A DNA stretch of 64,000 nt from Excoecaria cochinchinensis. Lineage: Eukaryota > Streptophyta > Magnoliopsida > Malpighiales > Euphorbiaceae. The stretch covers positions 6,300,001 through 6,364,000 of the forward strand of contig CANTUQ010000004.1 of the NCBI GenBank assembly GCA_947683425.1. Direction: 5' to 3'. The notes under the pieces were generated by a model. That model made no database searches. It was not told where the DNA came from and saw nothing but the letters and a program-made list of their open reading frames with translations. Position 1 is the first letter of the stretch; every line of letters starts with the position of its first letter. Below, piece by piece: positions 1-11,307 of the stretch. The position numbers and the translations under genes are program-made.

Positions 1-32
1 TATCCTTCCAACGGGGATGGCGGGGTGTTACA
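1..32 (+). mobile_element. 3' end of a Tekay-like LTR inserted in O1
   Basis: The first 32 bases end in GGGGTGTTACA, the right end shared by the Tekay-like LTRs here, and resemble the last bases of solo LTR S1 (17241-17270). They interrupt the antisense reverse transcriptase of O1 just after the YVDD box. The rest of this insertion lies left of the window, so its size and type are unknown. The five bases tcata that follow would be the target duplication, which cannot be checked here. Confidence 0.75.
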
Positions 33-3000
33 TCATACTTGCTAATCCTTTGAAAGAACTTTTCTAATGCCTCAAAGTGACCTTCCCTGGTAGCCGACTT
101 AATCATCATGTCATCGACGTACACCTCCACTTCTTTGTGGATTAAGTCATTGAGAACCTTGGTCGCCATCCTCTGATAGGTTGCTCCTGCATTCTTCAAC
201 CCAAAAGGCATAACCCGATAGGCATATGTCCCCCACTCGGTGATAAAGGCTGTCTTGATCCGGTCCACTATCTTGTTAAGAATTTGATTGTACCCTGCGT
301 ATCCATCCACAAAGCTATACATCATACAAGCAGCAGCACTATCTACTAGCACATCAATATGAGGCAGTGGGAAATCATCTTTAGGGCAAGCTTTGTTCAG
401 GTCTCGATAGTCGACGCATACTCGAACCTTACCGTCTTTCTTAGCTACAGGAACCACATTAGCTAACCATGTTGGGTATTGAACCTCTATCAGGAACTTG
501 GCCTCAATCTGCTTATGGATCTCCTCTTTCACTTTCTGTGCCCATTCTGGCCTAAGTCTCCGGAGTTTTTGCTTGACGGGTTTAAACTCTGGGTAAGTTG
601 GGATGGCGTGTTCGGCAACATCTCGATCTATTCCTGGCATATCCTCATAGGTCCAGGCAAAGACTTTTTTATATTTTTTTAATATTCTCTCAAATTTTAT
701 TCTCTCTTCAGGAGTTATGTCTGACGCTAGCAAAATTTCCTTTGGATTTTCCAAAGTTCCGAGATTAAATGCAGTTGTGCCAGTTGAATTAATATCAAAA
801 ATGAATGCATCATGCTTATGATCATGTGAAATGAAATCATCAGAAACATCACACAAGTAAGCAAAGTTGTTCATCTCATTAACATAATCAGAAACATTAA
901 CATTGTTCTCAAAGAGTTCTGGTATAAAAAGAGAATCTAAATGACTATCAACTTTAGTCGACGCTGATGCTGCAGATGACTGTGCTTTGGCTTCTTGATT
1001 TGGTGAAATCCTGAGATCTTCTATCTTCGGTTCTGGTTCCACTATCTTCTCCTTCCCCTTGAGCTTAGTGGCTAACAGCTTATCAGTTACAATCTCTTCG
1101 GGCTCATCTCTGTCCCAGATGCTGCATTGGGTCATAATCTCCTCATCCCAAAAGTTCTCTACAGCTTTAACAACTCCGATCTCCCAATCAAAGACATCGT
1201 TAAAAATTTCAAATCCAGGGATAATCTTCCCATCTACCCACTGCGGTTCTTCTTCTCCGGTGTAAGCACAAACCGATGATGATGGCACAAAGCTCTCCGA
1301 AATATGGGGAATCTTCCCTGACCCTTTCTTCTTACCATATTCTCCTTTGTAGCCCAACCCCTTTCGATCTTTTTGACCACGTGTAGTGATAGCATTCTGC
1401 AGCCCTTGTGACTCTTTTCCCAAACCAGCCCCTGGGAGGAAGTGCATCTTCTTCAGCATATTCACCACTTGAGGGCTACCTTCTAGGTTTTGCTCTTCTC
1501 CGATCATCGATACATGAAAGCCACTGAATGGCTGATTAGAGATCTCCAAGGCAGACACTTGGTTCTCTCTTGCTGCTTTAATGGTCACTACTTCTCCTTC
1601 ATGGGGTATTTTAATTATCTGGTGTAATGTGGATGGTACTCCCCCTAACTTGTGGAACCACGATCTACCAAGCAGAGCTGAGAAGTTTGCTGGAATCGGC
1701 AAGACCACAAAATCTGTTTCTGTCTCAATGGGCCCTGTCTTTACCAAAGCTTTGAAAATTCTCGATGCTTGCCTCCTGGAGTTGTCGTAGGCAGTGATGG
1801 TCAGGTCAGATTTGCTTAACATACTCTCATCCATCCCAAAGGCCTGAAGTGCCACCAAAGGGCAGACATTTATCGATGACCCGTCATCAACCATGACACA
1901 AGCGGTGTGTTTACCATTGATCTGTGCCTTGATGTACAAAGGTCGGTTGTGGTTGCGACCCTCTGTTGGTAGGTCTGCATCAGAAAAAACCAACTTCTCC
2001 CCGGATCCCCCCTTTACAAGGTCTAAAAGCTCGGATGGAGAGATTGTAGTTGCTACGGTGGATACGCTCAATGCTTCGACTAACTTCTGTCGGTGCGAGG
2101 GGGACTGTCTCAAGAGGTCCCAAATAGATATCTGAGCCGTGGTCTTTTTCAGTTGCTTTACTATTGAATTTTCTTCCGGCTCTTTCTCTGCGATTGCTTG
2201 TGTTGGGTCCTGCTGCTTCTCGGCTTCTGGAATGACCCTCCCACTTCCTGTTACTGCTTCTACTCTTTCTTCTTCCTCTGAATCCCACGGATCCGTAAAC
2301 TCTCCATTTTTCTCATCTTCGTCATCTCCACTCTCACTAGTGGACCAACAATCTATCGCTGCCACGGAAACCCCTTTTTCATCCACTGCAGGGCGAGTAA
2401 TAGCGACATACTCATTTCCATATAGATCTTGCATTACGTACCACTCTGGTAGGCTCGATCCGATCATAAAGACTGGAGGTGGCACTGTGTTATAACCAGA
2501 CTTCTTCTTGCTTTCTCTCTTCTCAGGATCGGTGATCTGCTTGTTGTCAATTAGATCTTGGACCCGATGTCTTAGCGTTATACACTTATCCGTCAAATGC
2601 CCGGTATGTTGGTGGAATGCACAGTATTCATTCTCTTTGTGCCCTGGCTGTCCTTGGGCCTTGGCCGGCTTAGGTGATAGGGGCCGCAGTTTTCCTTCTT
2701 TTATTAGCCTCTTCAGCACCCATGATAAAGGCTTACCCAAGTTGGAGAAATACCTCTGACTTACGCCGGTTGCAGACACCTCGGCAGTCTTCCCAACTCT
2801 GTTACCACTGCTTGAACCTACTGGTTTGGCCGTCCCCTGATTGCTGTATCCCCTCCGGGCATAGGACTCACTATTTGCCCTCTTGGATAAATATTCTCCT
2901 TCCGCTTCTATGGCAATGTCCTTCAAAGACTCCCAATCCTTGAGTCCCTTCATTTTCAGTCCCTCTCTCAAGTAAGGACTGGCATTTCGAATGAATAGCC

Positions 3001-3838
3001 GAATCTGATCAGAAGTGTCCGGTTTGCGTTTCATCTCCATAACCCGGTTTCTCCACCGAGTAAGGTACTCGTGGAAGGACTCCCCAGCCTTCTGCTGTAA
3101 CAACTCGAGATCTTTCAAAGTGACCTCCATCCGGGTACTGCAATCGTACTGCTTAAGGAACTCTTCGGTCAACAAGTCCCAGTCCTCCTTGGATCTCCTG
3201 TCAAGCCCATGGTACCAATCAATAGCAGCTCCTGTGAGACTCAAGCAGAAATATTCTATCTTCTGCTTTCTTGTTAAGGTCGTTCCCTTCATGACCAGCG
3301 AGTATTGCTTGATGTGTGCGGCAGGGTCAGAGGTTCCATCAAATTTGGGAATGTCCGGCATCTTAAAATTCTGGGGAATTAGGTCATCCCCATCCAGCTC
3401 TCGGTCTTCCGGGTTCATTCCTTTTCCCACGGTCATCATCCTTGCCATGACCTCAAATCTCTCTTCCATTTTCCTCCATATTGCCTCATCTAGTTTTGGC
3501 GACTTCTCTTTAGCTACTTTATGCTCCTCTAGCTCATCTTCCCCAAATTCAGCTTCAGACCTGGGGCCCTCTCTGCGCTCAATAGGTGCAGGCACTCTTT
3601 GCTCGACAACAGGTGGGTCAACCACTGGTTGGTTAATTGCAACAGGACGTTCTTCTCTTACAAACTCTTGTTCAACTGGTACTCGGATAGGGGCAGCAGC
3701 AGCTTGTTGACCAGCTATGGTGGTGGCAAGATTGCCCATCATTGCAATCATTCGGGCTTCAAATTCCTCCATTCTCTTTCCTACCTCCTCGGTGATTATT
3801 GCCCGAGTTGCATCAGACTCATTTGATGGATTAGCCAT
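33..3838 (-). CDS. gag-pol: Gag-protease-reverse transcriptase polyprotein of Ogre-like element O1 (partial, frame intact)
   Basis: Read on the minus strand from ATG at 3838, I find no stop over about 1,269 codons to the LTR junction at 32, and none beyond it to the window edge. Order of parts: an N-terminal Gag arm; a capsid-like Gag domain (FDGTSDPAAHIKQYSLVMKG, about 3260-3370); a Cys/His-rich stretch near 2600; retropepsin with active site MVDDGSSINVCP near 1880; a G-patch-like GAGLGKESQGLQ near 1410; and reverse transcriptase with VCVDYRDLNKACPKDDF, MPFGLKNAGATYQRM and the catalytic YVDDMMIKS near 100. The protein would make the capsid and copy the element RNA in the cytoplasm. RNase H and integrase should lie left of the window. 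The frame is open upstream of this ATG, so the true start may be earlier. It is in much better condition than the copy P. Confidence 0.88.
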
Positions 3839-4776
3839 ACTTACTTCTGTTGATGATTCGGAAGAAAACCCCACACTTCCTTCAAGACTGAATCTGAACT
3901 CTGATCTGACACTAACTCTGTTAACCCCAAAAGCGGCATCCTTCTTAACCGTCCGTCGGGACCTCTAGACCACCCAGGAGAATCTATGATGGCTGAAGTT
4001 CAAAAATTGTTAAGATGATGCATGATTAAAATGCAATGCATGCTCGTGCTGATGCAACATAGACAAACACATACAAGCAGATAGATCCTTCCAACTTGTA
4101 TCTCCCACACACGTGGTAATGCGGTCTCTTTCCTAGGTGGGCTTAATCCATGGATTAACGTGGAACCCGATGGACACGTATGGTGCGCGGTGAAAAACCG
4201 GCAGCATAACAGCTCCTATCTAATGTACATACGTATGGATGTTTGGCAATTATGTATTTAAACAATTCAACTTAACTAAAATGGGCCCACCGGGGCATGA
4301 AAGCCTTTGATGAAGACCATTTAATTAAATTGATTTCGTTTAATATATGATGGCCCATATAGCAAGCATAGTATTACGGTACATTTCACCTAGTGGAAGT
4401 ATCTATTGCCATTACATGAGCTTTGGACAAAGGAGATGTTACTTTAAGGCTACCCAAGCATGATCCCTGCCGACGGGTCTAGCTCATCACAAGCATAGCG
4501 ACCGATCGGGTCGTCATTTTGATATACCATTGAGGTACGTGGCTTGGGCTGGTGATTATCCTTAACACTTCCCCAAATTGAGTGAAAATGAGGTCGTGCT
4601 TCGGGAACGCACCGGGGCTTGAAAAGGGACCAAACTAACTTAATCTAAAGCTCTAATGAGATGATATGTAATTTTGAGATAAAGCGAATTTATGAATTAA
4701 ATTTTAACCATAAATGTTAAACGAGGTATTTTCAAATTGAAATCTTGAACCATATCGTCCCCAGTGCAGTCGCCAC
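3839..4776 (-). other. Leader of O1 between gag and 5' LTR
   Basis: This stretch has no convincing ORF and matches the plus-strand leader of O2 at 50101-51038 by eye, for example the shared text around a minus-strand CATGCTTGGG near 4460 and around 50420. Near 3990 (minus strand) is a TTCAGCCATCATAG-like site, matching TTTTGCAG-CCATCATAG at 50874-50890. It may be a splice acceptor before gag; introns are known in Ogre elements. Confidence 0.6.
4757..4775 (-). promoter_or_regulatory. Primer binding site of O1, tRNA-Arg type
   Basis: On the minus strand TGGCGACTGCACTGGGGA begins one base after the LTR end (...GTCACA). TGGCGACT at this place is the tRNA-Arg-type primer site known from Ogre and other Tat elements. 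The sister element O2 has TGGCGACTCCACTTGGGA at the equivalent place. Confidence 0.72.
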
Positions 4777-6963
4777 TGTGACGCGCGCCGGATCCCGAGC
4801 GCCGCCCCTAAGACCGCCCGCTTGAGGGCGATCGGGCATTTGCGGGTCCGTTGGCATCTTGCAATAAATCGCAAGTGCGTCTATATTGAGCAACACAGAG
4901 GTATCATGGAGTCGCCACCCAATAGAACATTGGGAAAGTTACTCTCGCCTCGGAGAGCCTAAGACTGCGCTTAGTATCCATGTTGGGCCATGAGGCCTAG
5001 GATTAGCGCTAAAGTCTCGTGACCCAAGAAGTATATTGGAGGATAACCTCTAACCTCTCGAGCCCAAAGACCAGAGCTGGGTCCGGGATTTCTCATCTAT
5101 TTCTACCTCAATTAGTTTATGATCAAATTTTAATATCATTGATTCGCTCTCTCTCCACACTATGCAGTTGATTAAAAGGCGCAATTATTCACATTTTGAA
5201 AGCAATAAATGAGCAAAATAAATGTCAAAGCGATAAATTACAATAATACAAGGAGCGGAATACAACTCCCATTTAAAAGTGCAAACATACATAAAACCGG
5301 GGAATTTATTAACTATGAGGACTTTGGTCCCCGCATGCTCAATTAAAGAAAATATTTTGGATGTGGTAATTTTATTTGGGATGAAAACTAGGACATTGGT
5401 CCCATTTTATTATGAAAAATCTAAACTAATTTAGTAAAACTATTTTTGTGATTTTTATTTAGGTGCGCATAGGAAAACATTTTATTCAATGAATATATAC
5501 AAGGAAATTAAAAATATAAACGAAATGAGAATTAAAAAATGTATAAAGGAAATACCAAACCCCGCAACTCCTCCTTCGTGTGCATGGATGCTCAATTGAA
5601 AGTAAAAACAATGATGTGCAACCAAAAATAAAACAAGAGAAATTCATGTTAGTGATTAAGCCAACAAAATAATATGACATAAAAAGATAATATGTACCAT
5701 GAAAATATAATATGCATAAATTAATCATGATGTAATTTAACATGCACAGAATAATTAAGATGCAATTTAACATGCATAGAATAATTAAGATGCAATTTAA
5801 CATGCATAATGTGAGAAAGTATCATGGTACATGCAACTTATTAATATTAGTAATTAACGTGCATGGAAAATTAGTGACAATCAATTTTACTATAGTTAAG
5901 ACATGAATTAAAAATGTAACATGAGAATAACACAACTTAACATGCATGACTAGCATAGAATAATGATTATAACACTCATACATGCAAAAGAAAGCATAAT
6001 AATAAACATGATATAGCATTAAGAACTTAAAGGTATTTACAACCTAAAACATGCATAATTACATGAACAAAGAATAATTTGACATGAAAAAAAGATTAAT
6101 AGAATTTAAAAAAAAAACTTATTTGTTATATGAATAATTGAAGATAAAAAAAATAAGAAGAAGAATATGGAGATTAAGAGAATTTACATGTTTGATATGT
6201 TAATTGGAAGCCAAAATAAATGAAATTAACAAGAGAATTAATGAGCAAAGCCAAGAATAATTACCCTCAAATTCAGTTTTGAAGAATTGAAGATAGAAGT
6301 GTTGAATTCCTTGTCTTCTCTTGTGAAAATCCTTAGAAAATAGCTTGAAAACTTGAAGAAAAGCTCTTGGAAACAAGTGTGTAAGATGGATTTTTTTCTC
6401 TAAACTCAAAGCTCCAAAATTCAGTTTTTTTTCTCCAAAATGTTCCTGACTCGTCCTCCCCCCGTTTTTGAATTTTTCTAGTGTTTTTAACCATCAAAAA
6501 CTACCCAAAAACCACCAAAAACCGTCCAAAAACGGTTGAAAATCGAGTGGGGGTCGAAAAGTGGGCGAAATGGGCGAAGTGGGGCGATTTCGGCGATTTC
6601 GGCGCGCCTCGCGCACGTCTCCGCATGGAGTTGCGCGGAACTTCCGCGCACGTCGTGCGCGGAGCGAGCGATGCCCTTCCGTCGCCCTTCCGTCGCTAAC
6701 TTTTTCCCCTATTTTCCACTTTTCAACATTTTTCCATCATTTTTCACCTTTTTTTTTTTTAAATACCACCAATCTAAAACACACTTTTTCTTCTTCAAAA
6801 TAATTTAAAAAATATTTTTAAGATATTTTTAAAATACCCTTTTTAGTCACCGAAAAGACAAGGAAAATCACTTCTGAGCTCCAATCTTTTTGCCTATAAG
6901 CCGGCATAGCTAAATTTCATCATCGGGTAATCCTGATCAAGGCTACTCGGGACCCGGTGTCTA
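4777..6963 (-). repeat. 5' LTR of O1 (Ogre-like)
   Basis: On the minus strand the LTR opens near 6963 with TAGACACCGGGTCC (the O2 LTR opens TGAAAACACCGGGTCC) and ends in CGCGTCACA just before the primer site. It is about 2.2 kb and AT-rich apart from a GC-rich patch at 6580-6690. That patch contains short inverted repeats such as GCGCACGTCGTGCGC. The exact left end and the target duplication are not certain, because the first bases have decayed from TG. Confidence 0.75.
6580..6690 (-). repeat. GC-rich palindrome patch in O1 LTR
   Basis: A roughly 110-base GC-rich island in AT-rich LTR DNA. It contains the near-palindromes TGCGCGGAACTTCCGCGCA and GCGCACGTCGTGCGC, and repeated GGGCGA and TTCGGCGA words. 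It sits in the middle of the LTR, like the longer palindrome cassettes of the other LTR families in this window. Confidence 0.6.
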
Positions 6964-9425
6964 TACTAAGGAAACATATATCATGGCTCTACCTTCATAG
7001 CATTCAAGGGGTCAAGTTCACAATCTTAAACATATTAATTCAGATACTCCTAGCCATAACTGATCCGATTCACGTGCTTATATACAATGAAAACATGCTT
7101 GAGTCACATATGTATATACATAATACTCGAATCACATCCATAGCATTCTGAAACTTATAACACATCATATGACAAATGTGGATAATCGTGTTAGATATAA
7201 AATCATGCTTGCCTAATAAAGACATACATTCCGAAGCTCATATTCACGTTCATATACATATAAAATGATTCTTGAAATCATTATCATGCTCATTCGGATA
7301 TCACATTCTTATAGTTATTTCAAAGCAAAACAAAACAACAAAGCACCTGCTGACTCACAATAGTGGATAACGAATCGGCCAAAGGGTACCTTACGGGTAC
7401 GAATCGAAAACCATTTAATTTTATCACATTTAAAACATTTTAATGAGGGGAATCTTAAACAAGATCCAAACACATTAAAAGGATCGCGAGGATCCGAACA
7501 CATTAAAAAGGGTTCGCAAGGAACCAAACGGGGACCTGATCAGGGTCCAAACGTCCAAAGGTGCTGCAGCTAAAGAGACTCTATCAGGCATGCCTAACTA
7601 TCCACTAGACTGACTCTGTAAGTCATGCATAACTCTCATCACACTTAAGCATAACACATTATTCACAGCAAGGATCACAAATCTTAGGTTTGCATAATAA
7701 ATCAAACTCATTTCATGATACTTATCAATTTGCTCATGTATCATTCCTTGGTTCATAAACGTATCGGTCATTATATTAATCATGCATAAATTGGAATAAA
7801 TAAGCATACACCATGCACTAAGAAGAAACATGCATCATACCGTTCATGTTGCCAAGCATACAATATAATTCAGTCAACACACTATATGAATAATCACCGT
7901 TATCAAGCATACTAGAGTTAGATATAAAAACACCATTACACTAAAGCTCATCAACACAAAACCCTAATCATACAATAGTGCGGCTCATGTTAACTATAAC
8001 ATATTATTCTTAGGGAAGAATTGTGAATTAAGATATGCAAAACACATTTCACATTTTAGTAGAACATGTTCATAATGAAGAACCATGACATTAGACATTC
8101 ATAGATCATTTGTATTTCAAAATGCAATATGTGATACAATTTGCAATATTTAACATTGATAAACCAAATTATACAATTTAAAACAAATAATAATCTAACA
8201 GAAATCACCATTGCCAAGCATATTGAAATCAATTATTAACATACTATAATTTTATAATCACACACTTCAAAATAAGCATACTAACATTAATTAGGCAAAA
8301 ACATGTCCCAGGCAATAATGAGAAATGATGCAAAGTGAAAGAAGAAGATCATTTTCGAAAACCGGGTAGAAAAACAGGACAGGCAAAACAAGGGGGATAC
8401 TGAGCAGAACGAAATGACTCGTGCACATGAGCACAACTCGTGATCATATGTACGAGTTGTGCTTGAAGAGCACGACGTGCTCTTGTGTACAAGTTGTGCT
8501 TGAAGAGCACGACTCGTGCTCTTGAGCACGAGTGGTGTTCTTCGTGCACATTTCGTGCTCTTTACAGCTAGCGTGCAAGGCTGAGGGAAGAAGGAGAAAC
8601 AGCGCGAGGCACAGGGGAGCACGACTTGTGTCTCAAGGGCACGACTCATGCTCTTGAGTGCGAGTCGTGTTCATAGAGCACTTCTCGTGCTCTTCCTCCA
8701 AGAGAAATCAAAGTGGGCTGAAGGGGAGGAGCACGACTCGTGCTCTTCCTCTCACCTGGGCATATCGCAATGAACACGATAATAGCAGAAACTTCATCTG
8801 TTTTCCAAAAATCCTTTTAAAATCCACACAATCACACACAAGCTCTTACCTTATCACTCAAATGCATAACACAACATGCTCATGATCAAAATACACTCAA
8901 AATTCCAGAAATTAAACAATACAAACACAAATACCATCTAAATGAGAATTAGGGCAGAGACATTCAATTAACTCCCAAACTAAAATTGAAGAACACAGAG
9001 CTACCAAACCTGGTAATGATGACCCAAAATCACTCTTCTAGGTTCAATCTCCAGTCCTTTCCTTGCCTTTAAGTTTCTTCTTGTCACCCAAAGCTTGCAC
9101 AAACCAAAACCCAGAATATCACTTAATCTAAACCCTAACTCAACAAAACCAGAAGAAGAAGAAGAAGAAGAAGAACTTGCAGGAAACCCTAATCCCCAAC
9201 TTACCTCTTCAAAGCAGCCTCTAGCACTTCCCAATCAACTCCAGCTCACACACAAGACTAGGGGATGACTGAAATACCCTTAAATTCTCCCACTTAACTT
9301 ATTTAATTAATTACTTTGCAATTAAGTCCTTATTATCCAATTCTCTCATGCACAAATTACTGAAATACCCTTAAATTCCCGACTTAGCATGCAAATTCCG
9401 ACTAGGGCCATTTTGGGTTGTTACA
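6964..9425 (-). repeat. Tekay-like LTR T1, 5' part (cut by O1)
   Basis: On the minus strand it begins TGTAACAACCCAAAATGG at 9425. In order it then carries a splice-donor-like GAG|GTAAGT (GT at 9204-9203), a palindrome cassette (8410-8755), and the landmarks AGGCATGCCT, CTGCAG and GGACCCTGATCAGGTCC (7500-7620). This order is the same as in S3 and the 4.1-kb array LTRs. The 3' third, with the two-stem-loop module, is missing because O1 interrupts it at 6963. Bases 9426-9430 (gcacc) should be one copy of the target duplication. Confidence 0.75.
8410..8755 (-). repeat. Palindrome cassette of LTR T1
   Basis: About 345 bases of tandem near-palindromes based on GAGCACGACTCGTGCTC, with variants such as GAGCACGAGTGGTG, CACAACTCGTGATC and GAGTGCGAGTCGTG. 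The arms read (GA)GCACGA...TCGTGC(TC) in both orientations. Base composition changes sharply at both edges. No coding potential is seen: the short open frames here follow from the repeat. Confidence 0.8.
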
Positions 9426-9671
9426 GCACCTCATAGGAGAACTTTCTCATCATACACCCAACTATCATACTCTCACATACACCCAAAGCCAACCTTACTA
9501 AAACACATCGTAATCCCATACACACACTCACACCCAAGCAAAACCCCAAACTACAAAATAAACATAACTTAAACCATAACACATGCTCAAAAATAACACA
9601 GGCCAAAATTATACATACAAAATCACACACACACAAGGCTCAAACTACTAGGGTAGGAATGGGGCGTTACA
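9426..9671 (-). repeat. 5' fragment of another TGTAAC-type LTR (X)
   Basis: On the minus strand it starts TGTAACGCCCCATTCC at 9671 and is cut after about 246 bases by insertion of T1. It lies directly against the broken Athila-type ORF at 9672, so X probably inserted into that ORF. The remainder of X is outside the window and its full size is unknown. Confidence 0.55.
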
Positions 9672-10039
9672 CCTGTGGACTCTATGAATGTCCTGTGCGT
9701 GATGCTGTGATGCCGACCTCTAACCCAGAACTGAATAACACCCTCCTCGGTGTTCAACCTCTAGAATCCCCCGTAGTGCAGAGTGGCCAAGAACTCCCTG
9801 ATGATCTTGGGTTGAATCTGGAATGAAGGCCACAGGAACTCTATCCATCCTACTGCTACTGCTAAGGCATCAACCTGCTCGAGCATCCCCATGCTCTACA
9901 GGAACAGTATGGAGATAAAATGACTAGCTCTAAACTGCACATGTGCCAATGCTCAGAATCTCGTCCTGGCCTCATCGCTCATCCATATGGGAGCCTGAGG
10001 CTCGGCCTGGTGGTGAGGGATGTTACGTCGCGGAGGCAT
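9672..10039 (-). pseudogene. Athila-type ORF fragment (broken)
   Basis: The minus frame from ATG at 10039 begins MPPRRN and contains GWIEFLWPSFQIQPKIIREF. This pattern (an aromatic pair, then I-x-REF) resembles the ORF-1/transposon-protein family of Athila-type retrotransposons. Three in-frame stops interrupt it (TGA, TAG, TAG), and it is truncated at 9671 by LTR X. A TTTTCAG directly before the ATG looks like a splice acceptor, so the start codon may lie in a second exon. Assignment rests on short pattern recognition. It could instead be a Gag of a non-autonomous element. Confidence 0.45.
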
Positions 10040-11307
10040 CCTGAAAAGAAAGAAAAAATAAAAAAAAAGAAAAAAAATAAAGTTAGCTTTGCATCACAAG
10101 TGAGTTAAACATCGGATTAAAAATTTTATAAGTTTCGGCAGCATTTCGACTGAAATGTGCCTACCAAAAAAAAATTCGGCAGCATCTTGACAAGGATGTG
10201 CCTAACCAGAAAATTTTAAAAAATTTGGGCAGCATCCTGGCAAGGATGTGCCCAACCCCCTGCAGTAAAAATGCAAAATAATAGGATAGGCCTCAGGCCC
10301 CAAGCAACAATTTCATTATTGCATGCTATTTACGCATTTCATTTAGTCCAATTTGGTTCTAAAATTCAGTTAGATGGGGGCAAGTTCACAAGTCCATAGT
10401 TCTTTTTCTTTTCATTATTTGTTCATCAATATTCTTATTTTTGTGGTTTATGCTTCATATATAGTCCAAAAACATCCAAACTAAAATGGCAAAGTTTGGT
10501 CCAACATTTTGACAATATACACTAGTCATGCATTTTACATGCAAATTACTTAAAAAGAAATAGAAATGAGTAGAAAAAGATGACAAACTAACCTGGTAGT
10601 CGACAAACTGCATTGAAAAAAAATATGACAAAATTGCAAAAAAGTCGGTCCTAAATGTGTGTGATGGTGCAAGGATCTCTTTAGCGCAAGTGGTGCATAA
10701 AACAGATCAAAAATGAGTGAGAAATGGGAAAGAAATCGAACTGGGGCATCGGTTTTCAAAGGAGAAGGAAAGAAAGAAGAGAAGAAGAACTGAAAGAGCG
10801 TCGCTGGGCGCTCCTTCTATAGTTTTTCATGACCGACAGGATGCCAGTCTGAACACCGAGTGACAGGAACCCGGTCGGTCGTTAAAAATTCCATCTTTGC
10901 TTCTTCTTTTCTGCCCTTCATTAATTAATTAATTAATTAACTAACTAATTAGCCCTTTTTTTTACTCTCTAAATATCTTGCTCCGATTTTCGTGTCCGGT
11001 GCCTGTCTCTGTCAAATTGCAAGGATGATAGAAATATGCAAAAATTATTTTATGCGTGTGACATGCATGAAATATGCAGGAAAATAGATCTCCCAAGGGT
11101 CAACCAAGTTGACTAACGGGCTCCCCGTCGGAGCACTGACAGACGGGCAACCCGTAGCTCGCGTTTTGCTTTAAATTCTTCTCCTTTCTTTGGGATTTGT
11201 TAACTCTCAACACTTTAAACCTCAGCCAGAGCTTCCTTTCCAAGTTTTCTCTCTTTTCTTTGTACTTTTCCTTGTTAATTTTAATTTTTAGCCGTAATAC
11301 TTAGAAA
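10040..11307. other. Unassigned spacer between two divergent ORFs
   Basis: About 1.27 kb without a gene, lying between the minus-strand Athila-type ORF and the plus-strand antisense ORF of P. On the minus strand it shows a TATA-like CTATAGAAGG near 10815-10825, pyrimidine-rich leader text, a donor-like CAG|GTTAGT near 10590, and an acceptor-like TTTTCAG before 10039. There is also an (ATTA)n tract at 10920-10942. No LTR end or primer site is visible, so the border between the two elements is unknown. Confidence 0.5.
10134..10259. repeat. Three tandem imperfect hairpins with covarying arms
   Basis: Three consecutive units at about 10134-10165, 10174-10207 and 10224-10259. Each is built as GGCAGCAT-arm, a short loop, then arm-ATGTGCC. 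The inner arms differ but still pair: ATTTC/GAAAT, ATCTT/AAGGAT, ATCCT/AGGAT. The third unit also changes its outer base pair to GGGC/GCCC. They lie just upstream of the Athila-type start codon on the minus strand. Confidence 0.7.

Noticed and set aside
1980..2288. 102-codon minus-strand ORF starting MGFRGRRKS
   Set aside because: It is out of frame with the continuous gag-pro-RT frame of O1 that covers the same bases and carries the recognised domains.
2139..3710. Plus-strand ORFs of 118 and 231 codons (2139-2495, 3015-3710)
   Set aside because: They are antisense shadows of the O1 gag frame. The minus strand carries the conserved Gag motifs.
10920..10942. Simple repeat (ATTA)n and the (AT)n tracts at 16138, 17610, 43511 and 47417 as functional signals
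   Set aside because: They are ordinary microsatellites. The 43511 tract differs in length between the two LTRs of A, as expected for slippage.
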